37,519 nucleotides of DNA, taken from Rhizopus sp. PT2906. Its lineage: Eukaryota; Mucoromycota; Mucoromycetes; Mucorales; Rhizopodaceae. Where the stretch lies: NCBI GenBank assembly GCA_025529335.1, contig JAMYHX010000430.1, positions 1-37,519 of the forward strand, read 5' to 3'. The position numbers were made by a program, and so were the translations under genes. The notes under the pieces are model-generated. The model was not told the DNA's origin, did no database searches, and saw only the letters and a list, made by a program, of their open reading frames with translations. Shown one piece after another: positions 32,372 to 37,519 of this stretch. Position 1 is the stretch's first letter, and each line of letters opens with the position of its first letter.

Positions 32372-34087
32372 TCGTGTGAGAGCCATAGTGAGAGCCATAA
32401 CGAGAGCCATAGTGAGAGCCATAACGAGAGCCATAACGAGAGCCATAATGAGAGCCATAACGAGAGCCATAGTGAGAGCCATAATGAGAGCCATAACGAG
32501 AGCCATAATGAGAGCCATAACGAGAGCCATAATGAGAGCCATAATGAGAGCCATAGTGAGAGCCATAATGAGAGCCATAGTGAGAGCCATAGTGAGAGCC
32601 ATAATGAGAGCCATAGTGAGAGCCATAATGAGAGCCATAGTGAGAGCCATAATGAGAGAGTTGATACTTACGGCGTACCAGATGAGTACATGCATTGTTT
32701 CAATGTCTTGGACGACATTCCTGAGTACGAACCCATGGAGGTTGAGAATACAAAAGACTTGTACGAAACTACAGAATTTGAATGGCATCACTGGAAAGAA
32801 CCAGGTACAAATGAGAGGTTGCCTGAACCAGAAGTGAAGAAACTTTTGGATTTGAAGAGCTATCAGGCATATCGCCAGATCCTGGAGAACAATCAGCCAG
32901 AAGCAGAAGCTCAAATCACTGTAGAAATTGAGAATGGCTTGAAGCAACGCAAGAAGAAAGCCCCAGCAAAGGCTCGAGGAGCGTATAGATCCTATTCACC
33001 TGAACAAGTACAAGAGCTTCTTGATCCTGTTATCGAGCAAGGCCTTTCTGCAAGAAAAGCAGGGGCAATCGTTGGAATTGTTGAGCGAACAGCTCAACAT
33101 TATGTAAAGACTTACAGGGAAGATGATGAGAAACGCTTGCCCGGTGGTAGGAAGCAACGAGTAAGTTGGGAGAGAAAACTTGGGCCTCATCATACCGATT
33201 TTCTGTGTGAATTTTATGGTAAGACTCCACAAGCTGTACTTTGGCAGGCAAGAGATGCGTTGCTTGAAGCTTTTCACGAAATTGGTTCGATTACATTATC
33301 AGGTCTTCATAGACATCTCATCCTACATGCCTCTTTAACTCTTAAGAAGCTAGAACCAATTGTGTCTTCAAGAACGGCTCTTAGTAATCTTAAGCTACGT
33401 AGAGATAAGGTTCTTGAGTGGAAGAATGATGAAAACATGAACTGGCATGAAAACTGCGTTTTCATTGATGAGGCAGGTTTTAACATGCATATTCGTAGAA
33501 ATTTCGGTAGATCGAAGAGAGGAGTGCCTGCTAAAGCAGTAATTCCTGCAAACAGAGGCATCACGGTATCAATAATTGGTGCCATTTGTGAAAAAGGGGT
33601 GATCGATCTCTCCCTTCGTAAGCCAAAGGCTGTTCAGAAGAAGGCGGACGGTACGAAGAAGAGAAAAAGAGAAAATGGCAAGGCTGAAGAGGTTGAGGTA
33701 AACGCCAGAGTTGGTACTCGTAGTGAACATTTCCTGGAGTTTTTGGTTGGTGTCATGGATACTTTGGATCAATTTGACATGAAGGGGCGCCATCTTGTTA
33801 TGGACAACGCTGCCATTCATAAAGTTACTGAGGTTCAGAGTCTGATCAAATCGCGCGGATATAAGGCCACATACTTGCCACCTTACTCACCATTTTTGAA
33901 CTCTATTGAGTTGTTCTGGTCCAAAGTCAAGGATGGCATTAGGAGAGATTGCCTGACTGTAGATGACAATCTGAGTGCTAGAATCATTGAATCAGCCAAA
34001 ACCATATCTGTTGATGACTGTGTAAATTGGATAAGCCATTTGTATTCGTTTTTCGATAGATGTCTGGCTCTTGAGCCAATGCTCTGA
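32372..34087 (+). CDS. DD34E transposase (IS630/Tc1-like) with N-terminal ESHN/S repeats
   Basis: One frame is open from 32372 to 34087. The first in-frame ATG is 32690 (465 residues), but the frame runs uninterrupted upstream through the minisatellite as Glu-Ser-His-Asn/Ser repeats, so the true start probably lies in an upstream exon (a candidate acceptor is AG at 32381-32382). Numbered from ATG 32690: acidic N-terminus, HTH region about 101-145 (SYSPEQVQELLDPVIEQGLS ... ERTAQHYVKTY), CVFIDEAGF (D260), HLVMDNAAIH (D372) and YSPFLNSIELFWSKVK (E407). D372 and E407 are 34 residues apart. A Lys/Arg-rich insert (about 310-335) may be a nuclear localisation signal. No stop or frameshift interrupts the catalytic domain, so this copy could be active. 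Confidence 0.85.
   Translation, partial: SCESHSESHNESHSESHNESHNESHNESHNESHSESHNESHNESHNESHNESHNESHNESHSESHNESHSESHSESHNESHSESHNESHSESHNERVDTYGVPDEYMHCFNVLDDIPEYEPMEVENTKDLYETTEFEWHHWKEPGTNERLPEPEVKKLLDLKSYQAYRQILENNQPEAEAQITVEIENGLKQRKKKAPAKARGAYRSYSPEQVQELLDPVIEQGLSARKAGAIVGIVERTAQHYVKTYREDDEKRLPGGRKQRVSWERKLGPHHTDFLCEFYGKTPQAVLWQARDALLEAFHEIGSITLSGLHRHLILHASLTLKKLEPIVSSRTALSNLKLRRDKVLEWKNDENMNWHENCVFIDEAGFNMHIRRNFGRSKRGVPAKAVIPANRGITVSIIGAICEKGVIDLSLRKPKAVQKKADGTKKRKRENGKAEEVEVNARVGTRSEHFLEFLVGVMDTLDQFDMKGRHLVMDNAAIHKVTEVQSLIKSRGYKATYLPPYSPFLNSIELFWSKVKDGIRRDCLTVDDNLSARIIESAKTISVDDCVNWISHLYSFFDRCLALEPML
32378..32653 (+). repeat. 12-bp minisatellite, 23 units, coding (ESH[N/S])n
   Basis: Twenty-three consecutive 12-bp units GAGAGCCATARY without length change. 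The last three bases vary: AGT (8 units), AAC (6) and AAT (9). In the transposase frame every unit encodes Glu-Ser-His plus Asn or Ser. The AAC variant occurs only in the first twelve units. Confidence 0.95.
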
Positions 34088-34177
34088 GAGTACAAAGTAG
34101 AAAAGCTATCCGCATAATAAAAATCTTTGTACGCAAAATAAAAACAACTATCCGCAAATTTATAGTCAAAAACCAAT

Positions 34178-34454
34178 ACTGACTCCAGACTCAGTCTCTT
34201 TATTGATTTATCTGGCAAGGTACACTCCAAAAGAAATGGTACACTTTTTTTTTTTTTTTTTTGGCACACTTGAAAATTACGTATGACACACTAATCCAAA
34301 ATGAGCTGGTAAGTCTTTTTGGCACTCTTTTTCTTTTATTGTGCTATCAATAAAATAAAATGTGCCATAACGAATTTGGTTACTGAGCCAAATAAAAATT
34401 TAATGTGTGCCAAAAAAAAAAAAAAAAGTGTGCCATTTATTTTCGTAAAAGGCG
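34178..34454 (+). repeat. Right terminal inverted repeat
   Basis: Inverted partner of 31457-31715 and direct match to the solo copy at 77-326. Contains repeated TGGCAC/GTGCCA-type motifs on both strands, a 17-bp-class T run (about 34244-34261) and an A run (about 34412-34427). Ends ...TTTTCGTAAAAGGCG, then TA. Confidence 0.92.
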
Positions 34455-34749
34455 TATGTTGATTATGTTATGACATATTAGACACATGTACCACATCTTT
34501 TGTCTCCATTTTGACAACTGCACGATTTGTCCAAAGATCAGTTTTGAATGACTGTATAGACATCAAGTGTTTAACTTGAGTATAAAGTTGCCAAAATATA
34601 CATTGGTTTTTATGTTTTTTAATGTTATTATTTTTTTAAAAAAGAAAAATAAGAGGAAAACAAGCGCAAAGGTAGAAGAAAAGGAGTAGAAATTTTCTAA
34701 ACTTATTTACAAAAAAGAAAGAAAAAAAAAAAAGCGTACAAATAGGCAA
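34455..34749. other. 3' flank of DHH1
   Basis: 295 bp of AT-rich sequence between the transposon end and the DHH1 stop. It contains the presumed 3' untranslated region of DHH1. No gene is seen. Confidence 0.4.
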
Positions 34750-34924
34750 CTAATGTCCTCTTGAGCCCATATGTTGACGTCCTCCTCTATAGTGATTATA
34801 TCCACCGCGTGATGATTGATGGTAGTTTCTACGTTGATAGTGTTGTTGTTGCTGCTGCTGAGGCTGTTGAAGTTGCTGAAGTTGTTGAAATTGTTGAAAC
34901 TGTTGGAATTGCTGAAATTGTTGT

Positions 34925-34956
<32 letters not shown>

Positions 34957-34960
34957 TTGC

Positions 34961-34991
<31 letters not shown>

Positions 34992-36549
34992 CAGGCTGAG
35001 ATACTCTCTGTTGCTGCTGTTGACGAGTAGCCATAGCTAATTGACGATTGGGTTGCTGAACTTCGGCATTATCAAGAGCATTAGGAGCAACATACAACGT
35101 CTTGTCGATTACTGGTGGAATAGGTTGAATTTCAGTACCTAATTCACGCTCAATCTTGTACAGATTGAATCGATCTTCATAAGTAATCAAGTTGATAGCT
35201 AAACCAAGATGACCAAATCTGCCTGAACGACCAATACGATGTAAATAGGTTTCAGCATTTTTGGGGAAATCAAAGTTGATGACGACGTTGACTGCTTGAA
35301 TATCGATACCACGAGTTAAGAGATCTATTATATATTAGCCATAGTGCACATATTTATGATGACCTTTTTTTACCTGAACACACCAAGTTACGACAAACCC
35401 CGTTTCTGAAATCATGAAATACACGGTTACGGTGACTTTGGAGCATTTTAGCATGGGAGTAGAAGCAAGAATAACCTAATTCAGTGATCTTCTTGGCCAA
35501 TAACTCGACTCGATTAGTAGAATTACAAAAGATGATGGATTGATTAATTTGAAGCTATGTACAAGTCTGAATATATTACTCTTTTTTCTTTGTGCTAGTC
35601 TTACCTTTGAGAAAAGCGTATTCAAACAGTGAACCTTTTGTTTTTCTTCCACAAATGCATAGTATTGAGTAACACCACGCAACGTCAACTCGTCCATCAG
35701 GTTGATTTCATAAGGCTTGGTAAGATGCTTATCCTTAAAGTTCTTTACAATCATTGGGAAAGTGGCACTGAAGAGCATAATCTGTCGATTACTTGGGAAA
35801 AATGCAATCAGTTGATCAATAATAGGGGAGAATTCTGGCGATAACAGTTTATCAGCTTCATCCATGACAAATGTTGTAGCTTCACTGAAATCAGCCACGC
35901 CCTTTGAAGCAAGATCGAGAATACGGCCTGGTGTACCAACGACGATATGTACAGTTTCACCCAGACGCAGAATATCATCCTTTAAAGTGGTACCTCCTGT
36001 AGTCACCATCACTTGGATATTCAAGTGCTTACCCAACGTCTTGCATACCTGTGCTGTTTGTAATGCTAATTCACGTGTAGGAACAAGCAATAGAGCTTGA
36101 ATCTTGGATATTTTGTTGTTTATCTTTTCTAAGGTTGGAATGACAAATGCAGCAGTTTTTCCTGTACCGTTTTTGGCTCTTGCAAGCACATCACGGCCTG
36201 CTAAAGCAATAGGGATAGCTTCTTCTTGGATGGGTGAGGGTCGTTCAAAGCCAGCTTCAAAAATACCCATCAATAGTTCTCTTTTCAAAAAATAATCTTC
36301 AAATTCATTTCCTTTTGTAGCTGTCACATCCTAACATAGCTCATCAATCACTCCTCTCATAAAGTCAGCTTTAGCCTTTTCTTACCTCTGTTTGTGGTCG
36401 TGTATCTTTTTTTGGAAGCATCAAATTTTGTTTCCATTCATTATTATCGTGATTACTATATGAAATGTGGTTATTTAATGTTATGCCTAATAATGATGTA
36501 TAAATATATACCTTAATTGTTGAGGAGCTGTCATGGAGTTGTTCATCAT
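34750..36549 (-). CDS. DHH1: DEAD-box RNA helicase Dhh1/DDX6 with polyQ tail
   Basis: Five exons in transcript order: 36549-36512, 36455-36386, 36330-35605, 35554-35374 and 35324-34750; 529 residues. N-terminal NEFEDYFLKRELLMGIFEAGFERPSPIQEEAIP (split here only by wording) includes the Q motif. Then come ARAKNGTGKTAAF (Walker A/motif I), PTRELALQ (Ia), GTPGRILDL (Ib), VMDEADKLL (II, DEAD), LFSATFP (III), SIIFCNSTNRVELL (IV), LLTRGIDIQAVNVVINFD (V) and HRIGRSGRFG (VI). LKRELLMGIFE and MDEADKLLSPEF are specific to the Dhh1/DDX6 group, a decapping activator and translational repressor in P-bodies. The C-terminal tail has about 25 consecutive Gln, FQQ/LQQ repeats and an RGG-like end (SSRGGYNHYRGGRQ), consistent with phase-separating tails in this family. 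It is divergent to the gene at 37317. Confidence 0.96.
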
Positions 36550-37316
36550 TTTTTTATATAAAAAAGAAAAAAAAAAAAAAAAGGAGACTTACGCAAACAG
36601 TAAAGCAATGTTTAAAAAAAAATACAATTTTTTAAAGCCAACGCTGTGATGTCACCCCAAAGATTGGAAATGCTTATGTTTGCACTCATATACAGAGTAA
36701 GCCTCATTTATTTTACATGACACATCCAGAGTCCTTTTGATTGCGATTTAGCTCTCTGGGACTTTCTTAAAAAAAGATTTCTTAAGGGGGAAAGGGAGTA
36801 TCACTGCCTAAAATAGTAATAACACTTACAATTCAAGATGTGGAGGCATGAAGCTTGGCTTAGGGCTTAAGTACTTTTATAAACTAATATTTATATCCTT
36901 TTTCATCTGTTCAAACGACATTTAAAATACATTTTATGAATATTCCCGGATGGAAATTATATACATGGACGATCTTTTTGATAAAAGGGAGACTGTTGCT
37001 GCATTTATTCTACACAAAAATAGATAAAGTGTAATCATTTTGTATTTTACATCAAAAGATACTTCACTGAACAACTTTACATGCAATGAATAGAAGAGGC
37101 GCCTGTATCATTGGCGTATTTTCTGGGGCATGTAGCGTTGGCCATACTTTTCCATGTTTTGTCATCAATGAAAAAAGGCTTAATAAGCATTGATCTTTTT
37201 TTTTTTGTAATGCGGAGATTCAAGATTATTCAGCAAACCTTAATTGGAACCCTTTTTATTTGTATTTCTTTTTCTTTCTTTCTTTTCTTTCTCTCATTGA
37301 TAATTTTTAAGCTAAT
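36550..37316. other. Divergent promoter region DHH1 / downstream gene
   Basis: 767 bp between divergent starts. A-rich run next to the DHH1 start (about 36560-36582), a long CT tract at about 37268-37292 just before the + gene, and no supported ORF. The ORF at 37111-37350 overlaps the next gene start in another frame and is a shadow. Confidence 0.45.
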
Positions 37317-37519
37317 ATGGTATCTAAAGTCTTTACATTATTTGGAATGAACGTGGTCAGCAACGACCCTTCAATGGAAGAAAAGGACAAGGAAAAGAGC
37401 CATCCGACGACAGTAAAGGAATATGTTGAATTCTTAAAGAAGCAGGTTCATGCACCTAGTGCCGTAACACCAATGCTTGTCCCTGATGAGCATATCAAAA
37501 TACAGTGCCAAGTGCGTGC
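37317..37519 (+). CDS. Unidentified gene, 5' part only
   Basis: Open from ATG 37317 to the window edge, at least 67 residues. It begins MVSKVFTLFGMNVVSNDPS, then a charged stretch (MEEKDKEKSHP) and TVKEYVEFLKKQVHAPS, followed by VTPMLVPDEHIKIQCQV. I do not recognise the family. The ATG sits about 25 bp after a strong pyrimidine tract, the same arrangement as at EFR3, which supports this start. An intron or stop beyond the window cannot be judged. Confidence 0.6.
   Translation, partial: MVSKVFTLFGMNVVSNDPSMEEKDKEKSHPTTVKEYVEFLKKQVHAPSAVTPMLVPDEHIKIQCQVR

Larger units (their letters stand above)
31457..34454 (+). mobile_element. DNA transposon with long inverted ends and a DD34E transposase
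   Basis: About 3.0 kb bounded by inverted repeats of about 260-275 bp (31457-31715 and 34178-34454), containing a PD-(D/E)XK-like ORF (31736-32225), a 12-bp minisatellite (32378-32653) and a transposase ORF (to 34087), all on +. The catalytic spacing D-x34-E places it in the IS630/Tc1/mariner superfamily. The right end runs ...TTTTCGTAAAAGGCG followed by TA, as expected for TA target duplication. The extreme left end is diverged, so a perfect duplication could not be confirmed. Confidence 0.85.

Noticed and set aside
32274..32837. + strand ORF of RAIV/RAIT/RAIM repeats
   Set aside because: Same minisatellite in a frame that ends soon after it; the transposase frame continues 1.4 kb and its variation is nearly silent.
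32345..32947. 200-codon minus-strand ORF made of MALI/MALT/MALV repeats
   Set aside because: It is the antisense reading of the 12-bp minisatellite and the start of the transposase; a repeat unit divisible by 3 opens all frames.
34761..35040. Poly-Val/Ala and poly-Leu ORFs on +
   Set aside because: Antisense of the Dhh1 polyglutamine tract.
1..37519. tRNA, rRNA, CRISPR or bacterial operon signals
   Set aside because: None seen by eye; genes are intron-containing eukaryotic ones, and B-box-like GGTTC strings fall inside genes or lack a cloverleaf.

Overview
The window looks like the nuclear genome of an early-diverging fungus, most likely a Mucorales-type mould (Mucoromycota). Coding DNA is AT-rich. 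Nearly every gene is cut by several short introns of about 45-60 bp with GTAAG-like donors and TAG acceptors. The conserved proteins are eukaryotic: a GSK-3/shaggy kinase, Dhh1/DDX6 helicase, Efr3, isopentenyl-diphosphate isomerase, endopolyphosphatase, a mitochondrial succinate-fumarate-type carrier, Nxt1 and an LRRC40-like protein. All gene models here were built by hand from reading frame, splice signals and recalled family similarity; no search was run.

Layout. 1-7243 is gene-poor: a solo copy of a transposon terminal repeat (77-326), a diverged direct repeat pair (about 2070-2310 and 4525-4755) and decayed sequence. 7244-29069 is a compact gene island. On + are a secreted S41-type peptidase, an LRRC40-like protein and a GSK-3 kinase. 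On - are endopolyphosphatase, a PQ-loop membrane protein, an unknown polyQ protein and IDI. Then come an unknown + gene, a mitochondrial carrier (-) with an in-frame stop, an unknown membrane protein (+), NXT1 (-) and a 14-exon EFR3 (+). 29650-34456 is a transposon island: rearranged pieces of a MULE-type transposase, then a roughly 3-kb element with long terminal inverted repeats. That element carries a DD34E transposase, a small PD-(D/E)XK-like ORF and a 23-copy 12-bp minisatellite in the transposase reading frame. 34750-36549 is DHH1 (-), and an unidentified gene starts at 37317 (+) and runs off the window.

The genes do not form one pathway; this is ordinary housekeeping neighbourhood. The points deserving attention are the composite-looking transposon with its in-frame repeat and accessory nuclease-like ORF, the premature stop in the carrier, a probable GC-AG intron, and very small exons (7, 8, 10, 13 and 21 bp) that automated annotation would probably miss.
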